This document shows positions 33,800-45,485 of a stretch of DNA of 64,000 nucleotides, piece after piece. The translations under genes and the position numbers were made by a program. Position 1 is the first letter of the stretch; each line of letters opens with the position of its first letter. Source of the stretch: Lunularia cruciata (Eukaryota > Streptophyta > Marchantiopsida > Lunulariales > Lunulariaceae); the NCBI GenBank assembly GCA_948567375.1, contig OX419755.1, forward strand, positions 58,353,945-58,417,944. Reading direction: 5' to 3'. The notes under the pieces were generated by a model that was not told the DNA's origin, ran no database searches, and worked only from the letters and a program-made list of their open reading frames with translations.

Positions 33800-36700
33800 A
33801 TGGAGCAGGATTTTCAGAGAGCAGAGTACAAATTTCTATCTATTTTGGGATTGAAAGGACACAACGTGGGATGCTACGTTGCCGGTAAATGGAAAGCCAA
33901 TGGGCCAACGGTGACTTCTGTCAACCCATCTAATAACAAGGTAAAATCAGAATGTAGCAACTGTGCCTAGGGGTTCCAATCTCGTGATCGCTTTGATCGT
34001 CTATATTCATTCTCCTGAATTGTACCGTGCATTTCAAGATTGCTTCCAGTTTCTTTATAGCTCCTTTACCCATCATCCTGTCTAAAAGAATTGCATGCTC
34101 TGGAAGGTACGACATGCTGACAGAGGGGGCTTTCTACCGGGTGTTCTACACTATGACGAGCAAGAACCATTCAGAGAAAACTAGACCAATTTCAGGACTG
34201 CATTTATACCTTTATTTGCACATATGTGGTGATTTGGATTGAACAGCCATGTTGTTTTGACTACGCTGGAGAAAGATTTTCCGTTTATGTTGTTGTTCTC
34301 TTGTGGCTGGAATGAGCAGCCTATCGCGACCGTCCGGGAAGCTTCAGTTGAGGACTACGAAGAAGCTCTGAAGGCCTGTGATGCAGCCAAGAAGGAATGG
34401 ATGCAGGTAATGGTGTGATTACCGTGTTATGTATATTTTCAATTAAAGCTTGTGGTATCCAAGTTTGCCTTTTCCTCCAATATTATGACGTTGCATCTTC
34501 TGACACTTGAAATTTCCAGACGACACCTCCCAAGAGAGGGGAAATAGTTAGGCAGATTGGAGATGTGCTACGGGCCAACTTAGATGGTCTGGGGAGACTC
34601 GTGTCTCTGGAGATGGGAAAGATTCTGGCCGAGGGGATTGGCGAAGTTCAGGTAGGAACAATTTATTCTGTTAATGGAGCGATTGTGGAATTATTGTCGC
34701 GGACCGTGGGAGGCAAAAATCTCGTTAAGATTATGATGATCACTCACTCGAGAAGAAGCGAGGACTAACTATCTTCTCATGGAAAATGTCTGCAGGAATT
34801 CATTGATATGTGTGACTTCGCGACGGGTCTAAGCAGGCAAATTAACGGCTCCGTTATTCCCTCTGAAAGTAAGTTTCCTGGTCTTGTCAAATTTAATTTG
34901 TCGTTGTCTACATTTCTCTACAATCAGCAATTAACTCAAATTTAGAGAAAGTTCTTGCAATCAACGGAGAAATAAACTGAAAAGTTGAGATGCTTGGAAC
35001 ATGTACTTGCCGGGCACAAACAAGAGAGATTGAATAATCTCTTTCTTCATCTTGTCTTGTAATACCTTTTAGCGGCCACTGGACGGCTGAAGCTGAACGG
35101 CGCTCTTATTTTTGTACACAAGAGTCAAACTTAGATGCCTCTGTGATCTGTAAAATATTGTACTTTCCTTGCTTGGGTAGCAGGAACCTTAAATCATCCA
35201 ATGAACGCTTAATCAAGAATTGTTTGGGTATAGCTCTTATACTTTTAAGATTCAGGGTGTGTTGAACTATCCGCTGCTAGTCTCGTGTGATGAGAATTTT
35301 AGCTGCAGCCCAAGGCGTTGCTGTTCTAATAAGAGTGATGGAAATACTAAAGCCCTTGGGTTTCTCTGAAATACGCAGGACCAAATCATATGATGCTGGA
35401 GGTATGTTCGTGATGCCTACTTCACTTCGTCTAGGCAGTCTTCTTTATGATAGACTAGGATGTATGTATCTATGGACGTCCCGGAAATTAAATCGATGTT
35501 TTAAGAACCACATGGTTCATAAGCTTGCTATCCCATTCGTTGATCGAGGTTTGGATTGGGTTCATTCAGCGAACGTCAGAGAGTAAGAATCTGGAGCTCT
35601 AGCTTCATTTCGTTGTTCACAGAGTTCTGCTATACTTCACGACTTCGAAACATTTAGTGGTCTTTTGCCTTAACATTGCAGGTCTGGAATCCTCTTGGAA
35701 TTGTGGGTGTCATCTCTGCTTTCAATTTCCCATGCGCTGTACTCGGTAACCACTTCTTTCCACTCGGTGTTTTACTTTTCATTCAGTATTTGTTGCTTTG
35801 AGTAGCCGGTTGCATAATTTTAATCTCACTATAATGCTAGGTTGGCCGTCATATTTAATAGCTCTTTGTTTGTCTTGTGGATAATCCATTCAATAGGCTG
35901 GAATGCTTGTATCGCTCTCGTCTGTGGCAGCTGCGTAGTATGGTGAGTGAATTGCCTAGCCCTTTTACATTATGGTGAAAGCATGACAACTCATCCATCC
36001 ATCGCCAGTACAAGGACTCAAAAAGTGTTTTCAGGTTCCCTTCTTTGTTAGACATCCAGGGAGGACGTATTCTTTGCAGATATCAGCAAAGCGTGTATAT
36101 GGCTTTTGACGCCCACTTCTGCTGCTATCCAGTCCTGTCCTCTTTTCATGGTTGCTTCTGGCACCTTAGGGCTTCAACCAACCCATAACTTTTTTACTCC
36201 AGTTAGAGTCATCCATTATCTGCTCGACAGCGTTAAGAGGGTGGGTCCTGGAAACACATGTTTTGTCTGTGCAGGAAAGGTGCTCCAAGTACACCTCTGA
36301 TCACCATAGCCGTGACCAGGCTCATTTCAGAGGTTCTGGAGAGGAATGGACTTCCAGGAGCCATCTTTACAGGCCTTTGTGGAGGAGCTGATATCGGGGG
36401 AAAAATATCACATGATCGGAGAATCCATCTTGTTTCTTTTACTGGGAGCACGAAGGTAAGTGTGGTCCAGCAGTCATTTTCGTAGGTGTAGCAAGAAACC
36501 ATCTTATCCTTTGTTTACGTGAGCATGAACAACCTAGGGTGGTAGAGGTTGCTTGTTGAAGAGGGTATGTGGGTTTATTGCACGAGTGGCACTCTGGTAG
36601 ATCTCCAGTATTTCTTTTGCTGAGTGTTTCGCTACCCTTGACCGACCTCTGCTTCACCTTGACCATATAGTCAAACTTGTTTGATTTAAATGCTTCGGCC

Positions 36701-38596
36701 TCGTGCATTAGGTAATGCCAGGTCTGTTTTGTTGTTGTGGTACCGCTTTTCAAATGAAGCCAATTTGAAGCCATCTGTTATCTATTTTCCAGGTTGGACA
36801 AATGGTCCAAGCAGCAGTAAATGCTCGATTTGGCAAATGCCTGCTGGAATTAAGTGGAAACAATGCCATTATCGTCATGGATGATGCTGATTTATCAATG
36901 GTTGTGCGTTCTGTTCTTTTCGCTTCTGTCGGTACAGCAGGTCAACGATGTACTACCTGTCGTCGTCTGGTGAGGACTTGCGAAAAGCCCAGCTAATGGT
37001 CCAATTTGCTTTCGTTGTCACTTTAAGAGCTAAATTTTCAACATTAGATATAGAATTCTAGTCCGAGGAGATTTTCTCAATACGTACTGCACCATATAAT
37101 TAAAGCCTCCACCATATAATTTCTATTAAGCGTTTTCACGATTATAACATTTTCGAAGTCTTCTGATACCCGAGCTACTAAATTGGCATCGCCGTTTCTG
37201 GGCATTCTTGGTGAAGCCTGTGGGTATGTAGAGACTTAGTTTTAGCTATTGCTTAACCTGCAAGAAGGTTTCTTCTGATTTTTGTCTCTACGCTTTATGT
37301 CTTGATATCAAGGACTGACGTTTTGGTTTTAATGACAGTTTCTTCACGAGAGTGTGTATGAAGAAACTTTAGACAAGTTGCTGAAGGCATATTCTCAGGT
37401 CAAATCTGGTGATCCACTGGTCGAAGGCACTTTACTTGGGCCGTTGCATACAGCCGCAGGTGTGAAGGCCTACAAAGAAGGGATAGAGAAAATCAAAGAA
37501 CAGGTAAGGAGTCCTGTGCCTCTTTCCTTCAACTCAACACTTCAACAATAGGAGTTGATGTGTCGATGGCAGATTTCCAACTAGACTACGTCATCTCTTT
37601 CATAATACTCCTCTCATTCAAAAGTGATTCCAAAAGCTATTGAGTCCGTGAATTACTTGGAGGGTTACTGATATGTCTTCTATACTAGAATGGAGTTATT
37701 CTTACAGGTGGAAAAGCGATGGAGAGAGAAGGCAATTACGTGGAACCTACAATAGTGGAAATATCACATGATGCTCCTATTGTGCAAGAGGAACTCTTTT
37801 GTCCTATACTCTATGTTTTCAAATTTAAGGTGATGTCATTGTCGAATCTTTCGTCATCAGTTTAATCCTCCAGTCCTATCTTGTACCACCTAAGTACTTC
37901 TATTACAGGAAGCTGCGTAGGTTTTCATGTATCTCCTGCTGCGCGTGACAGACATTTGAAGAGGCAGTGGAGATGAATAACTCAGTTCCTCAGGGGCTGA
38001 GCAGCTCCATATTTACGAAGAATCCGGAAAATATTTTTAGGTGGACGGGGTATGTACCTTGAAATCGATCTCCATTGCTGTCCACATCCCTGACATACTT
38101 ACTAGCTTCTGAAACTTTGTCCATTTGAGGAGTCTATACACATCAAGTATTCGATCTTACCAGCTTTTTATGTTGTTCGTCTATTTTGTAGGCCACTAGG
38201 TAGCGATTGTGGCATCGCCAATGTAAATATACCCACCAATGGTGCCGAGATAGGGGGTGCATTTGGTGGTGAAAAGGCCACTGGTGGTGGTCGAGAGGCT
38301 GGTAGTGACTCGTGGAAACAGTACATGCGAAGATCGACTTGGTGAGTGGATCAGAAAGTCACTCAGGTCTTTGAAAAGTTTATCTCATCTTCTGCAAATT
38401 CTCAGTCTGACACATTCTCGCATTGGCAATCTGGTGCAATCTGGTGCTCTGCACCGCACTGCACTAGAAAAGAAGTAAGTCTGCAATTTAATGACGAAGG
38501 AGATGTGACGCGTTCTGGTTGGTCTTGTGTGATTGCAGCACTATTAATTATGGGCAGACACTACCTCTTGCTCAAGGAATAAACTTCGGCGGCTAG
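33800..38596 (+). CDS. ALDH7B: Aldehyde dehydrogenase family 7 (antiquitin, ALDH7B), 14 exons
   Basis: Exons that I can join with GT-AG borders: 33800-33940, 34320-34406, 34520-34651, 34796-34868, 35379-35401, 35682-35745, 35897-35942, 36275-36455, 36793-36969, 37339-37503, 37689-37829, 37952-38049, 38192-38341, 38539-38596. They total 1536 bases, 511 residues plus stop, close to the usual ALDH7 length of about 508-510. The family oxidises aldehydes such as alpha-aminoadipic semialdehyde and lipid-derived aldehydes with NAD+, in lysine breakdown and stress protection. Visible landmarks are FNFPCAVLG, the LELSGNNA catalytic glutamate, GQRCTTCRR with the catalytic cysteine, [14 protein letters not shown] and the [21 protein letters not shown]-terminal block. 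The start is the methionine of MEQDF; no stop-free extension with similarity exists upstream. One exon is only 23 bases. No transit peptide is seen, so it is probably cytosolic. Confidence 0.95.
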
Positions 38597-41531
38597 AATA
38601 ATCCCGGTGTTCATTTGGAGAGTTCACTATCGTCCTTCGACGTTCTAAGTTCATGTGTAAATGTTCCGAGAACTTTGAGGTTTCTTGCACACTAGACAAG
38701 TATTGGATTAGCAATATCGATAAAATGTACAAACTAAAATTACTCATTGTAGAGACGTCTGACCTGAATCATGAAGGTGATGATGCTGGATGAAATGCAT
38801 GCAATCCTAGAAGGAAATTTGGAGTCTTGATGGGATCTCCATGTCTAGTTTCTTTGTGCCTAAAGGTCCAGAAATCGGAACTTGGCCACTACCGAATCAA
38901 TGCAATATCACTGTCATAATGATCCGAAATTGAAATGAGTTCTGGTACCTGTACATGCTTGGAACAAGTTTAGGGGATGACGTAGTGTCACTCTATCAGG
39001 TCCGGAGCAGTGATTAATTTGTTCTAAAGTTGCTCTCGTCTCATTGAGTCTGAAGAACAAGTTTTCAATGGGCACTTTCCTATTTCAAAAACTCTTCCCT
39101 AAGAGGCAATTCTATAGGATTTTTACAGCAATCAGGAAACGTGTTCCGGTTGCGTCGAGCTCTCCATTTCCATTGAATGACCGATTTAAATTGAGAAAAC
39201 ACTTTGCATCTAAATAACAGAAACCCAGCTGGTTCTAGCTTAGCAGATTGATTCTGAGGTGCAGTAGAAGCAGTAGTGGGACATTTTGTTTCAAACAATC
39301 CGCAAAATTCAATACGTCAAATATCCACCACTCAAAAGGAAAACGTCTGTCCTCGTGAATCGGCCAGAGTTGCGAAATTAGAGCAAGCACGAGGAATGCT
39401 GTAATCATGGGTACCACTGCTTGGCCAACAACAGGGTCCAAGATGCAGGAACACTGCCGTGCGAAATTGAGATGACCAACACCATTCCGTGACGTTGCTA
39501 GTGAGGTTGTCTCGCCCCCCTGGGAACTTCCATACATGAAGCTCAGACTTTTGGCTGGTGTTTGGTATCTTGATATTATTGTTACTAGGGGTAGCACCCT
39601 ATCTCCAGCGCCAAACCAGTGTATTATCAGGACTGCCTTACACCCTCCTGGCAACCACAAAGAGTGACCGAATTCGCTCGACTCTACGTCGTATCTTGTG
39701 GTAGCCAAAGAATTGAGCCAGACATAGCACATCATGTCCAGATAATAATCGCCAACCTCTGAACTTTCTCACCTCTTTAGAACTAGAGTTGCCCTGTTCC
39801 TTTTGACTATAAGGAAGCGTCTGCACGTTACTTTGTGGGCTTTTCAGTAGACATGTTTCCGATATGATCGATGGTAGAAGGTTCTTCTTCACACACCGAT
39901 ATATAGTGTGGTCAACTCATATGAAGTCGACCCCTTTCTCCACAGACGTACCCATCTTTGTCGTTGGGGTGGATATTACTGTACTGAAAGACTCTGTTTC
40001 CATTTGGAAAAAAGCGTCTTCTAGTGTGCGGCTTTCTCTTCCTTGTTTGCACAGTTGAGTGTGAAAGCATTTCCTATTAGAAGATAATTCGCATTGAATG
40101 TGAATCATTTATAACTTGAAGCTTTGAAGCTGTTTCCGCGAAAGATGTTATATTTCTCTCCCTTGCGAGTCCGCGATGATCAAGTACAGTACCCACACCA
40201 CAGAAAGAGGGGTAGAGAGATAAACAACGGAATCTGCGTATGAGTGTACGTGCGAGATGATCCAGTTCTGAAGGTTAATGGGATCTCGTCGAGATCGCAT
40301 TGCCGACCAGCCAGTGAATTGTGAAATTCTGTGGAGTGATTGAACTGCATTTCACTATACTGGCCCCAGTGGACCTTTCCTTTTGAAAGGGCGTGACCAC
40401 AAAAGGGCTCGGAAGGCGGAAAGCAGGTGATTTCAAGTGGCTTTCTCAACAGACTAAACTGTACTATTAGTTTCAATGACAGAAGGATATCTCTTCCGTT
40501 AGAAGAGACTGGTTTAGAAACTAATGAGAGTAAATCGGGCTTATTGGCCTGACTTCACACATGTCACGGAAGCAGAGCGGATAAGGGTATGGCAAAACTC
40601 TCATGTTCCATCCTATTTCATGGAAAGAGAAAACACATCTTTGGAACTAGGAAGTTGTAAATTCACGCGTAATTCACTGTCTTCTCCAGTACCGTTCATG
40701 CAGCAGAGGTGAGCGAGTTGTCTTGTGCGATGGCACTACCTCCGGTGGTCAAGTAGGAAGCAAACAGGACCATATTCACCATGAAACAAGTTTGACAGAA
40801 TAAGAAAATTCAAAACGTTGATGGTACCCATTCATTTTCATCTTTGCCTCCTGCATCATCTAGTCTCAAACTGCAGTTCGTAATGTTGTCGATTCTGATC
40901 CAAATGTTGTACCAATGAGCACGTGATGGGCAGCGGAACAACCGAGAAGACGGATATCAAGTACAAATGCGCATGTAACGATATCGTGCGCTGTATGAAC
41001 TGTGAAAGTTGCTGAGTGGAAAACTGGTAACAGACGGGTTGGGGCGACTGACAATCGAAATACGAAAGGAAATAAGCTCAATGACAGGCTCATACAAGCT
41101 CAGGTGGGTATGCGAAGCGGCTACAAAATTGACTTTCTCCAGGACTTTATTAACATCATTATTGATTCTTCATACCGCAAGGTCCATGGGCAGACATGAA
41201 TAAGCGTTTCAAAAGTACAAAAATGTACTTGCAGTGATAATGGCAGCGCACCAATGGCTAGTTTGTCCCCTCGACTCTCCTCTTCTTCTTCCTCCATCAC
41301 CAGAGTCCTTTCGCACCCCAGCATTTGAGTTCGAAGGTTGCTTCCAAAATTCTTAACTAGTGCACCTGTTGAGAGACTTCAAATTTTAGCAGTATTAAAA
41401 GACTCTAGAATTTAAGGAGACTACCATACCTTCAGTGCAACACTTGCCTCTAGAGCTCTCCAACAACGGATTGTGACTATGAGCGGAGGTTAGTCATCTT
41501 CAGAGCTGCTGCTTCTTCAATGTAGTTTCTT
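38597..41531. other. Intergenic region between ALDH7B and GS2, no recognised gene
   Basis: Holds the 3' flanks of two convergent genes. The longest frame, 39235-39735 on the minus strand (166 codons), has one hydrophobic stretch near residue 110 but no motif I recognise, and could be chance. No clear repeats. Confidence 0.4.
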
Positions 41532-42800
41532 CTAGTCCTTCAATGTAGTTTGGATCAGCATGCGGCAGACCACATATGGGTCCACATTGGCTGCTGGCCT
41601 GCGGTCTTCCAAGTATCCCTTGTTTGCCAAACTCACTGGCAGCGGAATACGAATTGAAGCACCTCGGTCAGCGACTCCTGACTTGAACGTGTCAATGTTG
41701 GCGGTCTCATGCTTTCCTGTGAGACGCTTCTCGTTACCCAGACCGTACTGCTGAATGTGCTCCTTGTGCTTCTTGGACAGCTTCTCGATGGCAGCTTTGA
41801 TCGCTACCATGCCTCCTTCTTCCCTCATTGGCTTGGTGGAGTAGTTGGTGTGGGCACCAGCTCCGTTCCAGTCTCCCTGCATTGGCTTGGGCTCAAAGGT
41901 GGAGATGATTCCAAAGTCCTCTCCCAACCGGTGGAGCAACCACCTTGCAATCATCACATGGTCTCCGGTCTGCAAAGGCCCAGCCGGACCGATTTGGAAC
42001 TCCCATTGGCCGGGCATCACCTCGGCATTGATTCCACTGATCTTAAGTCCTGCTTTCACACAAGCATCCAAATGAGCTTCCACCAAGGGCCGGCCATAAA
42101 CAGCCTCCAGTCCCACACCACAGTAGAAAGGTCCCTGAGGAGCAGGGTAACCAGACTCAGGCCATCCATAAGGGTGGCCACTCTTTCCGAACATGGTATA
42201 CTCTTGCTCAAATCCGAACAAAGTTTCCTGGTCCAAGACTTTCTGGTCCAAAATGTCTTCAATCAACCTCCTCGTATTGGTCTTATGGGGCTTGCCCTCA
42301 GGAGTGAGAACCTCACAGAGCACCAAGACGTGGTGGTCTCCCCGGATTGGGTCAGGGCAGGAGAAAACAGGCTTCAAAATGCAGTCCGAATTATTGCCCT
42401 CAGCTTGGCCAGTGCTGGAGCCGTCGAAGGACCACTCGGGGAAGTCGGTGGATCCGGCTGGAATCGGCTTCGGGATAACCTTGGTCTTGGACCGCATTTC
42501 GTTGAACCTGATCCCCTTTTGACCTTCCTGTCCATCCATCCAAATGTACTCGGCCTTTTGGGCGAGTTGAGCGACGACGGCCCATGCCTGGCGATCTTGC
42601 TCTCTCCTCGACACTCTTACGGAGCCGAAGGAGCTCGTCAACTCATTCGGCTGGCAGGAACTCAGCACGGATTTCCGGAACACCAATCCATTCCCCAAAG
42701 TGAGCGACGATTTGTTCGAAGCCGAGACAGCTCCTCTGCATGGGGCCGCTCGTGCTAATGGAGAAACTGCTGCAGCAGCTACAGAGCTCGCACACGCCAT
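41532..42800 (-). CDS. GLN2: Plastid glutamine synthetase GS2, intronless
   Basis: A 422-codon frame without introns. Glutamine synthetase joins ammonium to glutamate using ATP; the plastid form reassimilates nitrate- and photorespiration-derived ammonium in the stroma. Residues 1-75 are rich in serine, alanine and basic residues and poor in acidic ones, as in chloroplast transit peptides. The catalytic body starts near YIWMDG and shows DGSSTGQA, NAEVMPGQWEFQIGP, DHVMIARWLLHRL, FEPKPMQGDWNGAGAHTNYS, the ATP-site GNEKRLTGKHETA, and GVADRGASIRIP. The C-terminus stops shortly after the CRMLIQTT segment, without the short extension found in flowering-plant GS2. Seed-plant GS2 genes normally have many introns, so this is either a retrocopy that remained open or an ancestral intron-poor form. 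GC content is higher than in the flanks. Confidence 0.95.
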   Translation of the reverse strand: MACASSVAAAAVSPLARAAPCRGAVSASNKSSLTLGNGLVFRKSVLSSCQPNELTSSFGSVRVSRREQDRQAWAVVAQLAQKAEYIWMDGQEGQKGIRFNEMRSKTKVIPKPIPAGSTDFPEWSFDGSSTGQAEGNNSDCILKPVFSCPDPIRGDHHVLVLCEVLTPEGKPHKTNTRRLIEDILDQKVLDQETLFGFEQEYTMFGKSGHPYGWPESGYPAPQGPFYCGVGLEAVYGRPLVEAHLDACVKAGLKISGINAEVMPGQWEFQIGPAGPLQTGDHVMIARWLLHRLGEDFGIISTFEPKPMQGDWNGAGAHTNYSTKPMREEGGMVAIKAAIEKLSKKHKEHIQQYGLGNEKRLTGKHETANIDTFKSGVADRGASIRIPLPVSLANKGYLEDRRPAANVDPYVVCRMLIQTTLKD

Positions 42801-43086
42801 TGTTGCAAGCGGCTATGTCTGTGGAACAGGGAGCGAAGGAGAATGGAGAATGGCAACAATCCCTCTGCTCTCTCTACTCTCTAGCTCCCTGTTGCTGCTG
42901 TTTCTAAGATCGATCTGATCTGCTCCCGATGTCCTCCCTCCTCTCCCTCCTCATCCTCTTCTTCTCGCCTTCTTCCTCTTCAACTTCAGCAGAAGAGAAC
43001 ACGGGGATTTGTCGCTACCTGGGGACAAGTGGAAAGCACTAAGTGCCTCCTCTTTCTTTGAAAGGGGACAGTCGTTTCTGCACAGT

Positions 43087-43125
43087 AGTTAGTTGTAGTT
43101 GTAGTTGTAGTAGTAGTAGTAGTAC
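43087..43125. repeat. GTA/GTT trinucleotide microsatellite
   Basis: Run of gtagttgtagttgtagtagt followed by further gta units. Confidence 0.85.
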
Positions 43126-44618
43126 TTTCAATCCTTTGTAAAAGAGCCCATAAAGTAGTCTAGTCCCTTTTGTGGTTACATGGGTTCCTCCAGATACTAC
43201 TATAGGTGTCCTGATCCTCCCAAGCCTCTGGAGCCTCCCTGCCTGCTCCCCACAACAAAAACCACTTTTTATCAATCTGCTCCAGTCTACGACGACTACA
43301 ACCACGACTGTAGGAGTATAGAATTACGATTGTACTGCAACGAAGTCAGTGGTGGATGTGGTAGTTCACGATCCTGGGCACGTCCCGGCGCACAGGGGAA
43401 TGAGTGCCGGCAGAATTTTTCGGACTCACGGCATCGGGAGAATCGCCGTTGGAGCTGGAACAGGTGACTTTGCAGGAGTATTCCCCGCAACTAGTGGATA
43501 ATTCTGGAAAGTTTTGTCGCGCAGTGCAGATTCTTGAGATTCCAGTGATATCCCCCGAACATAAAACCAATCCTCGAACTTCTCCCGCAAAGCCCATATT
43601 TTCGGGCTGCCCGAAGTAAAGAGAGCGGTCACCGGAAGTGAAACAAGTGACAAACCGACAAGTAAATATCGGTGGATCCCATCTCTTCCCGCGCACCGGG
43701 ACTAGAACCTCAGCACCATATCTAGAGCCAACGGCTGGGGACTATTTAATCCAGAGGACCACAGACTCCGAATTGAACCCCAGAATACAGAATACTATAT
43801 TTTGGGCGACCGGCATGACGCTCACTGTCACTTTTCTTCTGCACGACTCGTATGACGTGATTGGATGCCATGGCTACTGTATCCGTTTCTGTGAATGGCA
43901 GCATTTCGATTGTGACCCGTTGTTTGAAACTTTCCTCCTTCCCACTTTTTTCCCTCTCGCCCTCTCTCTAAATTTCAACCGCCAGGTCAAGCTTGTCGAC
44001 TTGCAGTTACATAGAGATAGAGACTTATGCTTTCCTGCAGACACGTCGATTTCCAATCCTTTCGATGTATCACTCAACTAGACGGGTTAATAATCCGTGC
44101 TTGAAATAGAGGTCGGGTGAAAGAGGGTCTATTGCTTCTAATCCGCGTAGCTTTTCAAAGTATTTTCAAAGACAATCGGGATTGTGCAACTCAATCGCTT
44201 TGTGAAAGTCAACTTTATTAAACAGTTCTGTGTAGATAGAGAGTTGTTCTTTTCTGCAGACACTTCATTCTCCACTCTCTTAGATGAATCAACGAGTTCA
44301 GCCTTAGATATTTGACGACAGGTGAAGAAATGCCTGTCCTTTCCCCCATTCCGACTTAATTGACAACTGAGGAGTTAATAAATCTTGTGACAAGAGGCAC
44401 CACGGTGATTAGTTGTTGGCTATCAAACGGAAAGAGATGATACTTTCAATGGAGAAGCAGATAAGAAGATAAGAGGCCAGAGATACCACGAGCCAAAGAA
44501 ACAAAGAAGCAGACAAGAAAGGTCCGACCTACTAGATTGTCATTTTGACATTTAGCGTAAATATGTGCATTGGTGATTCCACTGGCAGTAATCTCAGACA
44601 GAGGTAAACACATAGAAA

Positions 44619-44837
44619 ATTCTCTCTATTATTATAACCTCCTCATGTGTGCCATGGACGTCTGAGATTCCTCCCCCGAGGTAATATGTGGAGACTATTT
44701 TATTTTCTACCCATCCTCTTCACAAAGGGAATTCTCTCTATGATTAAAACCTCAAGTGTGTGGCATGGAGGTCTGAGGTACTACGCCCAAGGTAATATCT
44801 GGAGACTATTATATTTTCTACTCATCCTCTTCCCTTC
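44619..44837. repeat. Tandem duplication, period about 112 bases
   Basis: Two units begin attctctctat (near 44619 and 44731) and share tgtgtg-catgga-gtctgag, ggtaatat-tggagactatt and tctac-catcctcttc, with about 10-15 percent differences. Confidence 0.8.
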
Positions 44838-45433
44838 AATCCTCATCCAGATTAGATTTTGTGTATGAAAGAATAGGCGATTTTGTGTATGTAGACTGAC
44901 TGCGGTGGTGACTCAACTGCTGCAGGGGAGCGCATCGTAGCCGACTATGCAAGCCCAAAAGAAGGTCATAGTGACTGAACCTGACGATGAACTTAGAATC
45001 CTGGTAAATCTGTACCCAATGTTGCAGACGAAATTAAAGTTTCTTCAACTCCTGCTTCTTTTCCTTTTTCGTATTGCGCTGTAAGATGTGGAGGTGGCTC
45101 GAGGATGAGAAGGAAAGCTGTGCCTACCTGTGACGGTTGGTGAGGAAGCACCTACGGGGCCTTACTGACTACTACTACTGACTGCTATGGAGTGGGCTTC
45201 GGTGTGTGATGCATTTCACCTACAACGTATCTGATCTCAATGCACCGTTGACATGTATACTTGATTTCGTCCAAAGATTCATGGATTTGCCAATCCACTC
45301 CAGTCACGGTAAACTCCTTCAGCTTCCTCTGGCCATGTGATCCATTTACGGGCCAAGCCATGAAGGCTTCTTGACTATTTCTGTCACCAAAGTGCGGCTG
45401 AGATTCTAACCGAAACTTTCTAGTGAGGGAGAA

Positions 45434-45485
45434 CGTGAATCTCATGGAGACAAAGACTAAGATCTTAGTCTCCATGAGATTCACG
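45434..45485. repeat. Nested inverted repeat (18-base arms plus inner palindrome)
   Basis: Perfect arms cgtgaatctcatggagac (45434-45451) and complement (45468-45485). The loop overlaps an 18-base palindrome, agactaagatcttagtct (45454-45471), so two alternative hairpins are possible. Confidence 0.9.

Noticed and set aside
38826-38845. cttgatgggatctccatgtc as another LINE tail
   Set aside because: Only about a dozen bases match, and the neighbouring tail blocks (cccatccttc, cgcggtcgcc) are absent.
39235-39735. 166-codon minus-strand frame between ALDH7B and GS2
   Set aside because: No recognised motif; one hydrophobic stretch is weak evidence. Kept only as a remark in the intergenic entry.
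41709-42758. Open frame of 349 codons on the plus strand
   Set aside because: It is antisense to the GS2 coding region and exists because of that gene's codon bias; it matches no family.
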